A stretch of 64,000 nt of DNA from contig NZ_WBMS02000002.1 of the NCBI RefSeq assembly GCF_008923205.2, positions 335,503 through 399,502 of the forward strand, written 5' to 3'. The DNA comes from Actinomadura physcomitrii (GTDB lineage Bacteria; Actinomycetota; Actinomycetes; Streptosporangiales; Streptosporangiaceae). The notes under the pieces are model-generated. The model searched no databases. It worked only from the letters and a program-made list of their open reading frames with translations, and had not been told where the DNA came from. A program made the translations under genes and the position numbers. Positions 1 to 8,263 of this stretch are shown here, piece by piece (position 1 is the stretch's first letter; every line of letters starts with the position of its first letter).

Positions 1-518
1 ACGACCGGGTGCCCGCCGATCGCGGCGACCTGCCGGACGACCTCGTCGGTGGAGGCGCCCTCCACCGACAGCTGGGTGAAGATCTCGTGCAGCTGCTCGG
101 AGGCGCGCAGCTCGGCGAACTGCTCCTGGACGATCCGGGCGTGCACGGACTCGGTGATGTCGACGAACGCCGGCTCGTGCGCCAGCACGACCACCGGGAG
201 GCCGAGGTCCTCGGCGGCGGCGACGAGCGCGGCGGGCGGGCGGCTGGCGTAGCGCCGGCCGAGTTCGATCATCAGCCCGCTGACGCCGACCTCGGCGAGG
301 TCGGCGATGTAGGCGCGCAGCCGGTCCGGCTCGTCGGGCAGCGCGATGCCGGTGGTGAGGACCAGCTCGCCGCCGTGCAGCAGGTGCGCGATGTCGGTGA
401 CCTCGGCGACGTGGACCCAGCGGACGAGGTTGCCGGTGCGGTCGGCGCCGGCGACGACGCGCGGCTGCCCGCGGCGGACCGCGTCGAGCTGGAGGACGTC
501 GTCGAGTGTGGGCAGCAT
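1..518 (-). CDS. PucR-family transcriptional regulator (3' part cut by window edge)
   Basis: The reading frame starts at the ATG whose complement is at 516-518 and runs off the left edge, so only about 172 N-terminal residues are seen. They match the PucR N-terminal sensory domain: an opening like MLPTLDDVLQL, then VRWVHVAEVTDIAHLL and GGELVLTTG at roughly residues 30-55, and the phrase GVSGLMIELGRRY. The C-terminal PucR helix-turn-helix would lie outside the window. The gene is divergent from the aminotransferase/mmsA operon, the usual position for a PucR activator of amine or amino-acid catabolism. Control of that operon is inferred from position only. Confidence 0.85.
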   Translation of the reverse strand, partial: MLPTLDDVLQLDAVRRGQPRVVAGADRTGNLVRWVHVAEVTDIAHLLHGGELVLTTGIALPDEPDRLRAYIADLAEVGVSGLMIELGRRYASRPPAALVAAAEDLGLPVVVLAHEPAFVDITESVHARIVQEQFAELRASEQLHEIFTQLSVEGASTDEVVRQVAAIGGHPV

Positions 519-535
519 CGCCCGCGATGATATCC

Positions 536-546
536 GACAGGCTGTC
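536..546. promoter_or_regulatory. Candidate regulator palindrome GACAGGCTGTC
   Basis: A perfect inverted repeat with 5-base arms around one central base sits in the divergent gap between the PucR gene (start 518) and the aminotransferase gene (start 691). It is a reasonable operator candidate for the divergent regulator, but short palindromes are common by chance. Confidence 0.3.
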
Positions 547-690
547 AACGGCGATGACCATGAGGTTTACAGCATGTAGGCACGGGGGGAGGGGTCCGGC
601 GGCGCCGCGTTCCACTCCGTCAACCGGCGGGCCGGTGTCGTGACACTCTGCCGCTGGCCCCGCGGTCGCGCCCCGAACGAGACTTGGGCC

Positions 691-2025
691 ATGTCGGAAC
701 ACGCGAACCTGCTCCGGCGCCACAGGGCGGTCATGCCGTCGTGGGTGGCGCTCAACTACCGGGACCCCATCGAGATCGTCGGCGGCAAGGGAAACCGCGT
801 GACCGACGCCGAGGGCGTGACCTACCTCGACTTCTTCACGGGCATCCTCACCAACATGATCGGGTACGACGTGCCCGAGGTGCGGGAGGCGGTGGAGCGC
901 CAGCTCGCCACCGGCGTCGTGCACACCTCCACCGCCTACCTGCTGCGCGGCCAGATCGAGCTGGCCGAGAAGATCGCCCGGCTGTCCGGCATCCCGGACG
1001 CGAAGGTGTTCTTCGCCAACTCCGGCACCGAGGCCAACGAGACGGCGCTGCTGCTCGCGGCGTACGCGCGGCGCAGCGACCAGGTCCTCGCGATGCGGCA
1101 GAGCTACCACGGGCGCTCGTTCGGCGCGACCGGCATCACCGGCAACCGGGCCTGGACGAACCTGTCCTACTCGCCGCTGAACGTGCACTTCCTGCACGGC
1201 GCCGACCGCCACCTCCCGCAGTTCGCCGGCATGTCGGACGAGGCGTACGTCGACGCCTGCGTGCAGGACCTGCGGCACGTCCTCGCGACCGCGACCGGCG
1301 GGGACGTCGCCGCGCTGATCGCGGAGCCGATCCAGGGCGTCGGCGGGTTCACGATGCCGCCGGACGGGCTGTTCGCCGCCTACCAGGAGGTTTTGGACGA
1401 GGCGGGCATCCTGTTCATCTCCGACGAGGTGCAGACCGCGTGGGGACGCACCGGCCAGGGCTTCTGGGGCATCGACAACCACGGCGTGACGCCCGACATG
1501 ATGACGTTCGCCAAGGGCCTCGGCAACGGGTTCGCCGTCGGCGGCGTCGTCGCGCGCGGCGAGTTGATGGACGCGCTGCACGCCGTCGGGATCTCCACGT
1601 TCGGCGGGAACCCGATCTCGATGGCTGCGGCGAACGCGACCCTCGACTACGTCCTGGACCACGACCTGCAGGCCAACGCCGCGAGGCAGGGCGCGACGAT
1701 CATCGGCGGGCTGCGGGAGGCGGCCTCGCGGTTCCCGGTCGTCGGGGACGTCCGCGGCAAGGGCCTGATGTTCGCGATCGAGCTGGCGGACCCGCGGACC
1801 GGCGAGCCGAGCCCGCCGCTGGCCGCCGCGCTGATGGAGGCGGCCCGCGAGCGGGGGCTGCTCGTCGGCAAGGGAGGCCTGTACGGCAATGTGGTGCGCA
1901 TGGCCCCGCCCCTCACCCTGACCGACGCCGAGGCCCTGGAAGGGCTCGGCATCCTGATCGCCTCGCTGGAGTCCGTGACCGCGGACGCCGGCGCGCAGGC
2001 CACGACCGGGGAGACCGTCCGATGA
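691..2025 (+). CDS. Class III PLP-dependent aminotransferase (beta-alanine/GABA type)
   Basis: A 444-residue fold-type I aminotransferase. Visible are the substrate-binding N-terminus, the phosphate-binding block FFANSGTEANETAL (near residue 110), the SDEVQTAWGRTG motif and the PLP-binding lysine K275 in MTFAKGLGNG. Family members move an amino group from omega-amino acids such as beta-alanine, GABA or beta-aminoisobutyrate to pyruvate or 2-oxoglutarate. The frame is open further upstream to 640, but the ATG at 691 gives the family-typical opening. Its stop overlaps the mmsA start by four bases (ATGA), so the two are translationally coupled. Together they would turn beta-alanine or aminoisobutyrate into acetyl- or propionyl-CoA. 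The exact substrate cannot be read from sequence. Confidence 0.88.
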   Translation: MSEHANLLRRHRAVMPSWVALNYRDPIEIVGGKGNRVTDAEGVTYLDFFTGILTNMIGYDVPEVREAVERQLATGVVHTSTAYLLRGQIELAEKIARLSGIPDAKVFFANSGTEANETALLLAAYARRSDQVLAMRQSYHGRSFGATGITGNRAWTNLSYSPLNVHFLHGADRHLPQFAGMSDEAYVDACVQDLRHVLATATGGDVAALIAEPIQGVGGFTMPPDGLFAAYQEVLDEAGILFISDEVQTAWGRTGQGFWGIDNHGVTPDMMTFAKGLGNGFAVGGVVARGELMDALHAVGISTFGGNPISMAAANATLDYVLDHDLQANAARQGATIIGGLREAASRFPVVGDVRGKGLMFAIELADPRTGEPSPPLAAALMEAARERGLLVGKGGLYGNVVRMAPPLTLTDAEALEGLGILIASLESVTADAGAQATTGETVR

Positions 2026-3527
2026 CTGAGACCAGGCACATCACCCACTGGATCGGCGGAAAGCCGTTCGACGGGGACGCCGCCCGGCGCGGCGACGTCT
2101 ACGAGCCCGCGAACGGACGCGTCGCCGGGCACGTCGACTTCGCGTCCGCCGCCGAGGTGGACGCCGCCGTCGCCGCCGCGAAGGCCGCGTTCCCCGGCTG
2201 GCGGGACACGTCCCTGTCCAAACGGACGTCCGTGCTGTTCCGCTTCCGCGAGCTGGCGGCCGCGCACCGCGACGAGCTGGCCGCGCTGATCTCCGCCGAG
2301 CACGGCAAGGTGCTGTCGGACGCCGCGGGCGAGGTCGCGCGCGGCCTGGAGGTCGTCGAGTTCGCGTGCGGCATCCCGCACCTGCTCAAGGGCGGGTTCT
2401 CGGAGAACGTGTCGACGCGGGTGGACGCCTACTCGATCCTGCAGCCGCTCGGCGTCGTCGCCGGGATCACCCCGTTCAACTTCCCGGCCATGGTGCCGAT
2501 GTGGATGTTCCCGGTGGCGATCGCGTGCGGGAACACGTTCGTGCTCAAGCCGTCGGAGAAGGACCCGTCGGCGTCGGTGCGGATCGCGGAGCTGTGGGCC
2601 GAGGCGGGCCTGCCGGACGGGGTGTTCAACGTCGTCCACGGCGACAAGGCGGCGGTGGACGGGCTGCTGCACCACCCGGACGTGAAGGCGGTCAGCTTCG
2701 TCGGCTCCACGCCGATCGCGCGGTACATCTACGGGACGGCCGCGGCGAACGGCAAGCGGGTGCAGGCGCTCGGCGGCGCGAAGAACCACATGCTGGTGCT
2801 GCCGGACGCCGACCTGGACCTCGCCGCCGACGCGGCGGTGTCGGCGGGCTTCGGCTCGGCGGGTGAGCGCTGCATGGCGATCTCCGTCGCGGTGGCCGTT
2901 GACCCCGTCGGCGACGAGCTGATGGCGAAGATCCGCGAGCGGGTCGCCAAGCTCAAGATCGGCCCCGGCGACCACCCCGAGTCGGAGATGGGCCCGCTGG
3001 TCACCAAGGCGCACCGCGACAAGGTCGCCTCCTACCTCGACTCCGCCGTCGCGCAGGGCGCCACCCTCGCGATCGACGGCCGCGAGACGCCGGTGCTCGG
3101 CGGCGCGGGCGACGGCTTCTGGCTCGGCCCGACCGTCCTCGACCACGTCACCCCGGAGATGGACGCCTACAAGGACGAGATCTTCGGCCCGGTGCTCGCC
3201 GTCGTGCGGGCCGGCTCGTACGAGGAGGCCATGGAGCTGATCTCGGCGAACCCGTACGGCAACGGCACGGCGATCTTCACCAACGACGGCGGCGCGGCGC
3301 GCCGCTTCCAGAACGAGGTGGAGGTCGGCATGGTCGGGATCAACGTGCCGATCCCGGTGCCGATGGCGTACTACTCCTTCGGCGGCTGGAAGGACTCGCT
3401 GTTCGGCGACAGCCACGCGCACGGCATGGAGGGCGTGCACTTCTACACGCGCACCAAGGCCGTCACGGCACGCTGGCTCGATCCTTCTCACGGCGGCGTG
3501 AACCTAGGGTTCCCCACCAACGGGTAG
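2022..3527 (+). CDS. mmsA: Methylmalonate-semialdehyde dehydrogenase (CoA-acylating)
   Basis: A 501-residue aldehyde dehydrogenase of the CoA-acylating MMSDH type. It oxidises (methyl)malonate semialdehyde to acetyl- or propionyl-CoA with NAD and CoA. The catalytic cysteine is C284 in GSAGERCMAIS. The general-base glutamate of hydrolytic ALDHs is absent: the segment reads QALGGAKNHM, which is diagnostic for the CoA-dependent subfamily. GITPFNFPAMVPMWMFP is the family N-terminal signature. It starts at an ATG overlapping the aminotransferase stop. The last 65 bases overlap the convergent gene on the other strand. Confidence 0.93.
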   Translation: MTETRHITHWIGGKPFDGDAARRGDVYEPANGRVAGHVDFASAAEVDAAVAAAKAAFPGWRDTSLSKRTSVLFRFRELAAAHRDELAALISAEHGKVLSDAAGEVARGLEVVEFACGIPHLLKGGFSENVSTRVDAYSILQPLGVVAGITPFNFPAMVPMWMFPVAIACGNTFVLKPSEKDPSASVRIAELWAEAGLPDGVFNVVHGDKAAVDGLLHHPDVKAVSFVGSTPIARYIYGTAAANGKRVQALGGAKNHMLVLPDADLDLAADAAVSAGFGSAGERCMAISVAVAVDPVGDELMAKIRERVAKLKIGPGDHPESEMGPLVTKAHRDKVASYLDSAVAQGATLAIDGRETPVLGGAGDGFWLGPTVLDHVTPEMDAYKDEIFGPVLAVVRAGSYEEAMELISANPYGNGTAIFTNDGGAARRFQNEVEVGMVGINVPIPVPMAYYSFGGWKDSLFGDSHAHGMEGVHFYTRTKAVTARWLDPSHGGVNLGFPTNG

Positions 3528-5220
3528 CGGTCTCCTCGTCGTCCGCGCGGCCGGCCTCTTCGCCGGCCGCGCGGCGGCGTACCGCCGACAGGCCGAGGCC
3601 CACCGCGAAGCACGCGAACGGCACCGCAGGCACGACGTAGCGGTAGTCGAAGTCGGCGCTGGCGATGGGGAACAGCAGCAGGGTCGCCGCCGTCCCCCAC
3701 ACCATCAGGACCTCGCGGCGCCGCCCGCGGGCCGCCGCGACGGCGATGGCGCCGAGCCCGAACACCGCGCCGGTCGCCGGTCCCGGCAGGAACCAGCGCT
3801 CCTGGTAGCCGATCATCCGGTCCGCGTACGGCTGGACGACCCGGCTCGGCCTGCCCGTCCGGCCGTACCGCATCGCGTCCGCGAGCACGGTGCCCGGTGC
3901 GCCGTGCCCGGTGGCATAGGCGAGGCCGCTCGGGAACAGCTGCGGACGGTCGGGGAAGTGGTACAGCCGCTCGGTCGTCGCGTTCGGGTAGGGGTACCGG
4001 TGCGAGCTGAAGGCGCGCCCGATGCCGTCGCCGACCGCCTCAAAATAGTCGCCGGGCTGGGCCAGGATCGCCCGGATGGAGAAGGCGCGCAGCGTGCTGT
4101 TCGCCTCCGGAGAACCCACGGGCGACAGGAGCACGCGAGGCGGTATGTCGCCGCGCCAGATCAGGTGGCCGGGCGCGTCGCGCCGCTCGGCGGCGTCCGG
4201 GGGCAGGCACAGGGCCGCCTGGTCCTTCGGCGGCCGCATCTTCGCGCAGTCGGCGAACCCGGCCGTCCGTCCCCACAGGTAGATGCCGTCGGACGTGGTG
4301 AGCGCGTACGTGCCGCGCTCGGCGTGGAACCACAGCGCGTACGCGGCGAGCGGGACCGCGGCGGCCGCGCCGAACGCCAGTGCCGGACGCCACCCGCGCC
4401 GCCACAGCAGCAGGCAGACCAGCACGACCGGGACCAGCGGCGCGCCCGCCGACCGGACGAGCACCGCGTAGCCGAGCAGCAGGCCGGCGGCCAGGGCCGT
4501 CCACCACGGCGGTGCCCGCCCGTCGCGGACGCGCCAGAGCAGCAGCGTCAGCGCCCCCGCGATCAGGAAGATGAACAGCGTCTCGGACATCAGCAGGTGC
4601 TCGAGCTCGATCTGGTACGCGTCGTACAGCACGGGCAGCGTGACGAGGGCGGACGCCCAGGCGGGCAGCCCCGCCCGGCAGAGCACGGCGTACGCCATCA
4701 CCGCGACCGCCAGGCCCATGAGGTGCTGGACGACCACGACCGCGGTCAGGCTGTGCAGCGGCTCCATGAGCCGCAGCACGAACGAGTACCCGAGCGTCTT
4801 GCTCGGTGAGGGTGCGGGCCGCAGCGCGTAGCCGACGTAGAAGTAGGAGTCGCCGGTGAACCAGAGGCCGTGCGGATAGGCGAGCACCGCCGTCCAGCGC
4901 AGCGCGGCACCGCCCGCGAGCGCGAGAACGAACGGTCCGTGGCGGAGATACCGACGAAACGCCCAGATAGCAATAAATGGCGCAAAAAGCCTTGACGGCA
5001 CGCGGGACCGCCTCGCGGTGCTCGATGTCGGAACGCTGCTGCCGGCCACGCTAGCCGCGGCCGGTGACGCCGCGGTGAACGCGGGATTGCGGCCGGTGAC
5101 CCGCCCGGACGCGGCCCGGCGCGAACCGGCAGGCCGGGCCGCGTGTCCGGTACTTTCCCACGGTGGTGGATTCCCGTCGTTGATTTTCGTCCGGGCCGGG
5201 CGGACGAATAATGGCTCCAC
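3463..5220 (-). CDS. Multi-pass membrane protein, GT-C glycosyltransferase-like
   Basis: A 585-residue protein. After an N-terminal hydrophilic Ala/Ser/Arg-rich stretch of about 80 residues come roughly ten hydrophobic segments. The first extracytoplasmic loop carries an acidic GDSYFY motif (near residue 125) followed by KTLGYSFVLRLMEP, as in GT-C lipid-phosphosugar transferases (GT39/GT87 type). A large hydrophilic domain (about residues 310-440) precedes three final membrane helices. A role in sugar transfer to a cell-envelope acceptor is inferred. The true start could be internal, because an AT-rich patch near 4960-4990 lies within the frame. It overlaps the mmsA 3' end convergently by 65 bases. 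Confidence 0.7.
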   Translation of the reverse strand: MEPLFVRPARTKINDGNPPPWESTGHAARPAGSRRAASGRVTGRNPAFTAASPAAASVAGSSVPTSSTARRSRVPSRLFAPFIAIWAFRRYLRHGPFVLALAGGAALRWTAVLAYPHGLWFTGDSYFYVGYALRPAPSPSKTLGYSFVLRLMEPLHSLTAVVVVQHLMGLAVAVMAYAVLCRAGLPAWASALVTLPVLYDAYQIELEHLLMSETLFIFLIAGALTLLLWRVRDGRAPPWWTALAAGLLLGYAVLVRSAGAPLVPVVLVCLLLWRRGWRPALAFGAAAAVPLAAYALWFHAERGTYALTTSDGIYLWGRTAGFADCAKMRPPKDQAALCLPPDAAERRDAPGHLIWRGDIPPRVLLSPVGSPEANSTLRAFSIRAILAQPGDYFEAVGDGIGRAFSSHRYPYPNATTERLYHFPDRPQLFPSGLAYATGHGAPGTVLADAMRYGRTGRPSRVVQPYADRMIGYQERWFLPGPATGAVFGLGAIAVAAARGRRREVLMVWGTAATLLLFPIASADFDYRYVVPAVPFACFAVGLGLSAVRRRAAGEEAGRADDEETATRWWGTLGSRRREKDRASVP

Positions 5221-5358
5221 CCATTGACGGGGTCTGTGGCGGGCGACACAATCGCACTATCAATTAAAAGGAGCGAAATTAAAAGTCAGGCTCCGGAGTC
5301 AGAACGGGATCCGGCGTTCCGGTGACCGGTGGGACGGGACGAGCAGGAGAGCCGCGCT

Positions 5359-5703
5359 ATGACCGCTGACGACCATGCCGCGGAGGTCGACGCGCTCGGC
5401 CGGCGGTTCCCGGGCTGGACGATCTGGTTCGGGCCGTTCACCCGGCGCTGGTGGGCCCTGCCGCCCCGCGAACGCGACGTCGGCGACTTCCTGGAGGCCG
5501 ACACCCCGCAGACGCTCATCGCACGGATCGAGGTGGTCACCCACACCCCACCCAGGCTCTCCCTCGACGACGGCCTCCGGCCGTCCCGCGACCCCCGGCA
5601 GAGCGCGCGGCGTCCCTCGAACCTCCTCCGTCTCGAGGGCGTCACACCGCCGCCGCCGCGCCGGGCGCCGGTGATCGCGTGGCCAGGCAGCACTGCAAGG
5701 TGA
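5359..5703 (+). CDS. Small hypothetical protein with FPGW/WWAL motif
   Basis: A 114-residue protein started at the ATG at 5359, preceded by CAGGAG at 5344-5349. The N-terminal half contains FPGWTIWFGPFTRRWWAL followed by an LEADTPQTLIARIE block. The same pattern recurs in the protein at 39661-39888 on the other strand, so the two are distant paralogues. The C-terminal third is Arg/Pro-rich and lacks a counterpart in the paralogue. No function can be assigned. It lies alone between divergent and unrelated genes. Confidence 0.6.
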   Translation: MTADDHAAEVDALGRRFPGWTIWFGPFTRRWWALPPRERDVGDFLEADTPQTLIARIEVVTHTPPRLSLDDGLRPSRDPRQSARRPSNLLRLEGVTPPPPRRAPVIAWPGSTAR

Positions 5704-6120
5704 TCCGCTGTTCCCCAACCTCGCCACGTCCACCGGCAGCACCGCGGCCCCGGGAAGGGCGGCAGCCCGCGCCACATCCCTCTCCAGCAACCTCCGTGTG
5801 GCGCGGACACCGGCACCCGCCGCCCTCCCGGGGCCGCACCGTTTCCGTATACGGACCGGAAATGGTTTGGCAGATAGGCGCCCCGAGTAGCGATCTGTTG
5901 TAAGCCCGCCGCTTCCCGGCACAACTCGCAAGAGTCGCCACCGGAAACCGGCGAATGGCTTGCGGAAGGCCCCCGGCGCCGTCGCGAATGGCGGCCGGGC
6001 CGGGTTCCCGCCGACATCCCGGGCGGGGCGGGCACCGCCCCGCGGTGCCGGAGGCGCTACGCTGCGCCGATGGGTCCGTCCGCGACGGGGGACGGCTCTG
6101 CGGAGGGGATCGGGAGCGAC
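5704..6120. other. Gap without a convincing gene
   Basis: About 415 bases. Several open frames cross it on both strands but they have arginine/proline-rich, unstructured translations typical of GC-driven shadows. The stretch at 5845-5905 is less GC-rich and may hold the promoter of the downstream lipoprotein gene. Nothing else is recognised. Confidence 0.5.
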
Positions 6121-7332
6121 ATGCGGCGGAGGGCCGGCCGGCGGACGGGCGGCGGGAGGCTGGCGGCGCTGGCGGCGACCGCGGTGCTGGCGGTCGCGGG
6201 TCTCGGCGCGTGCAGCGACGAGAACCCGGCACCGGTCGGCGTCGCGAAGGTGGCGAGCACCCTCGGCCCCGGTGAGGGCGGCCTCAACCTGCTCGCGCTG
6301 CCGGGCTCGGTGGAGAGCGGCACCACCGACCCGCGGGTCGACTGGGTCACCCCCTTCCAGGAGCGCACCGGCTGCAAGGTCGGCGTGAAGCTGGTCAGTA
6401 CCCCGCAGGAGATGTACGACCTCATGCGCGACAAGGGCCGCCGCTACGACGGCGTCGCCGCCCCGCCCGAGGTCGCCGGCCGGCTCGTCGCCGAGAACCA
6501 GGTCACCGCGGTCAACACCAGCCTCGTGGACGGCTACAAGAAGCTCGAGCCGAAGCTGCGGGGCCTGCTGAAGCAGAACGGCAAGTACTACGGCGTCCCC
6601 TACGTCTGGGGCGCGAACCTCCTCATGTACGACACCCGGACCGTGCAGCCGCCGGCGAGCTGGTCGGCGCTGTTCGACCCCGACCAGGCTCGCCGCTACT
6701 CCGGCAAGCTGATCCTGCGCGACAGCCCGCTGTCGATCGCCGAGGCCGCGCTCTACCTGAAGGGCCACGACCGCAAGCTCAAGATCGGCGACCCGTACTC
6801 GCTGTCGCCCCGCCAGCTCGCCGCCGCCGGCCGCGTCCTCGCCCGGCAGCGGCCGCACGTGCTGAAGTACTGGACGCAGCCCGCCGACGCGATCAGCGCG
6901 TTCGCCGCGGGCGCGGCCGTGCTCGGCGAGGCCGGTCCCTACCAGGTGGACGTGCTGGACCGGGCCGGCAAGCCCGTCCAGGCCGCCGAGCCGTCCGGGG
7001 GCCTCACCGGCTGGATGGACGCCTGGATGATCGGCGCCCGCGTCCAGCACCCGAACTGCATGTACCAGTGGCTGCAGTGGACCGCGTCCCCGGACGTCCA
7101 GCAGCAGGTGGCCGAGTGGACCGGGGTGGCGCCCGCCAACCCGCAGGCGTGCTCCGGCGACCGCCTCCGCGCGGGTTTCTGCGCCGCCTTCCACGTCGGC
7201 GACCGCGACTACATCGACAAGATCATGTTCGCGCACGCCCCCACCCGCGTCTGCGGCGGCAAGTCCAAGAAGACCGACTGCACCGACTACGCCGAGTGGA
7301 CCAGAACCTGGATCGAGTCCACCAAGGTCTGA
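6121..7332 (+). CDS. Extracellular solute-binding lipoprotein (polyamine/PotD-like)
   Basis: A 403-residue lipoprotein starting at ATG 6121 with GGGAG just upstream; an in-frame ATG at 6070 would only lengthen the leader. An arginine-rich n-region and hydrophobic segment lead to the lipobox LGAC, with C31 the predicted lipidated residue. The mature protein has the bilobed family-1 binding-protein pattern: NGKYYGVPYVWGANLLMYDT near residue 160 and GWMDAWMIGARVQHPN near residue 300. These resemble spermidine/putrescine-binding proteins. No permease or ATPase gene is adjacent, so it is an orphan binding protein. The ligand is an inference. Confidence 0.78.
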   Translation: MRRRAGRRTGGGRLAALAATAVLAVAGLGACSDENPAPVGVAKVASTLGPGEGGLNLLALPGSVESGTTDPRVDWVTPFQERTGCKVGVKLVSTPQEMYDLMRDKGRRYDGVAAPPEVAGRLVAENQVTAVNTSLVDGYKKLEPKLRGLLKQNGKYYGVPYVWGANLLMYDTRTVQPPASWSALFDPDQARRYSGKLILRDSPLSIAEAALYLKGHDRKLKIGDPYSLSPRQLAAAGRVLARQRPHVLKYWTQPADAISAFAAGAAVLGEAGPYQVDVLDRAGKPVQAAEPSGGLTGWMDAWMIGARVQHPNCMYQWLQWTASPDVQQQVAEWTGVAPANPQACSGDRLRAGFCAAFHVGDRDYIDKIMFAHAPTRVCGGKSKKTDCTDYAEWTRTWIESTKV

Positions 7333-7360
7333 CTTCGCGAGCCGCCTCTCCCTGAACGTT

Positions 7361-7450
7361 CGCAAGCTGTCACAGGGTCCCTCAGCCGACCGCAAACTGT
7401 CACAGGGGCCGTCAGCCGACCGCAAGCTGTCGCAGCGACCCCAGCCGCCC
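7361..7450. repeat. 30-bp tandem repeat, three copies
   Basis: Three contiguous units with an exact 30-base period lie at 7361-7390, 7391-7420 and 7421-7450, each beginning CGCAARCTGTC. The first two differ at only a few positions; the third is more diverged. They begin 28 bases after the solute-binding gene stop. The period is a multiple of three, but no convincing gene reads through them. Confidence 0.8.
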
Positions 7451-7491
7451 TAACGCAACAAGCCGAGCTTGCACGCGAGCGCGCTACCTGA

Positions 7492-7595
7492 CCGGCGGGG
7501 CGAAGCCGAAGGCGAGCCCCCGCCGGGAAGCTCGCGAAGCGAGTTCGCGCTCGCTCAAGATCGGTCAAGGGGCGAGCCGCCAGGCGAGCCCCTTG
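7492..7595. repeat. Cluster of related GC-rich stem-loops
   Basis: Three hairpins follow one another. The first pairs CCGGCGGGG (7492-7500) with CCCCGCCGG (7518-7526). The second is CTCGC-GAA-GCGAG at 7531-7543. The third pairs CAAGGGGC (7566-7573) with GCCCCTTG (7588-7595). The first and third share the internal words GGGGCGA, GCCG and AGGCGAGCCCC, so they look like copies of one palindromic element. They lie between convergent genes (lipoprotein + and zinc-ribbon -) and could act as a two-way terminator. Confidence 0.6.
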
Positions 7596-7607
7596 GGCCG
7601 AGATTGT

Positions 7608-7988
7608 TTAAATAAGGCGCGCCCGGCCGCCCCCAGCCGGGCGCGCCTCTCGGGTGGTCCCGGGCGTCCCCCCGAAGGCCCGGGTCACCCTTCTCCCTGG
7701 AGAGACCTCCATGACGACGGCGTCCAGGGCCGTCGCCGGCGCCGGGACCGGTTCTCCGACCGGCCGTGCGGCGTCCGTGAGCGGCTCCTTCGGGCCCCGC
7801 GGCGTGCGGGGTGCCGGCGGGGCGGGTGCGCAGTCGTCGCACGCGAACACCCCGGACGAGTCCGGTAGGCGGCCGATGCGTACGCGCGGCCGGGGCCACT
7901 TCTTGCGGCAGACGGCGCAGGCATCACCGAGGCGCTGAGCGGGGCTCAGCGTTCCCGGGTCGAACGTCGGCTCGCCCGTCTGGCCCAT
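7608..7988 (-). CDS. Small zinc-ribbon-like hypothetical protein
   Basis: A 126-residue protein. The start is the ATG at 7988, with AAGGGGG upstream on the minus strand. Two CxxC pairs, C24/C27 in GDACAVC and C50/C53 in FACDDC, form a likely four-cysteine zinc site flanking a basic KKWPRPRVR stretch. The C-terminal half is Pro/Ala/Arg-rich and probably disordered. No catalytic residues are seen. It could bind nucleic acid or protein. It is divergent from dxr across about 275 bases. Confidence 0.6.
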   Translation of the reverse strand: MGQTGEPTFDPGTLSPAQRLGDACAVCRKKWPRPRVRIGRLPDSSGVFACDDCAPAPPAPRTPRGPKEPLTDAARPVGEPVPAPATALDAVVMEVSPGRRVTRAFGGTPGTTREARPAGGGRARLI

Positions 7989-8263
7989 GTCCCCATCCCC
8001 CTTGCGGGAGTCGAATCACGTCACTCCTTTATAAGCGGGGACGGGTGTTGTCCCTGCTAGTGAAGGTGAAAGTGGCGGCAAAGGCTGGCGGGCCGGCGCC
8101 CGTCCGAGATCGTCGGCGGCGGCGGCGCGCGCGGCTCGTGCTCCGCCTTCCGCTCGCTCACCGATCCGCGGACCGCGCCGCGGCCGGGTTTCGGGCCTGC
8201 CCTACCGGGCCGGGGGCAGAGGGCCCGCGACACCGGGCAGGGCGGCGGGACGCCCGCGCGCCG

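Noticed and set aside
684..3527. 947-residue plus-strand frame spanning the aminotransferase and mmsA
   Set aside because: The first 446 residues are a frameshifted shadow of the aminotransferase; the MMSDH part starts at ATG 2022.
5642..6232. Minus-strand 196-residue frame in the gap before the lipoprotein gene
   Set aside because: Pro/Arg/Ser-rich composition with no recognisable motif; its 3' part overlaps another shadow.
5299..7425. 708-residue minus-strand frame opposite the solute-binding gene
   Set aside because: The plus-strand gene has a lipobox and family motifs; the minus frame is Arg/Gly/Ala/Val-rich shadow.
7361..7450. CRISPR-like repeat
   Set aside because: The 30-base units are contiguous with no spacers, and no cas gene is present.
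7287..7568. 93-residue minus-strand frame across the 30-bp repeat
   Set aside because: Its repeated CGRL segments simply follow the DNA repeat; no ribosome-binding site or domain.
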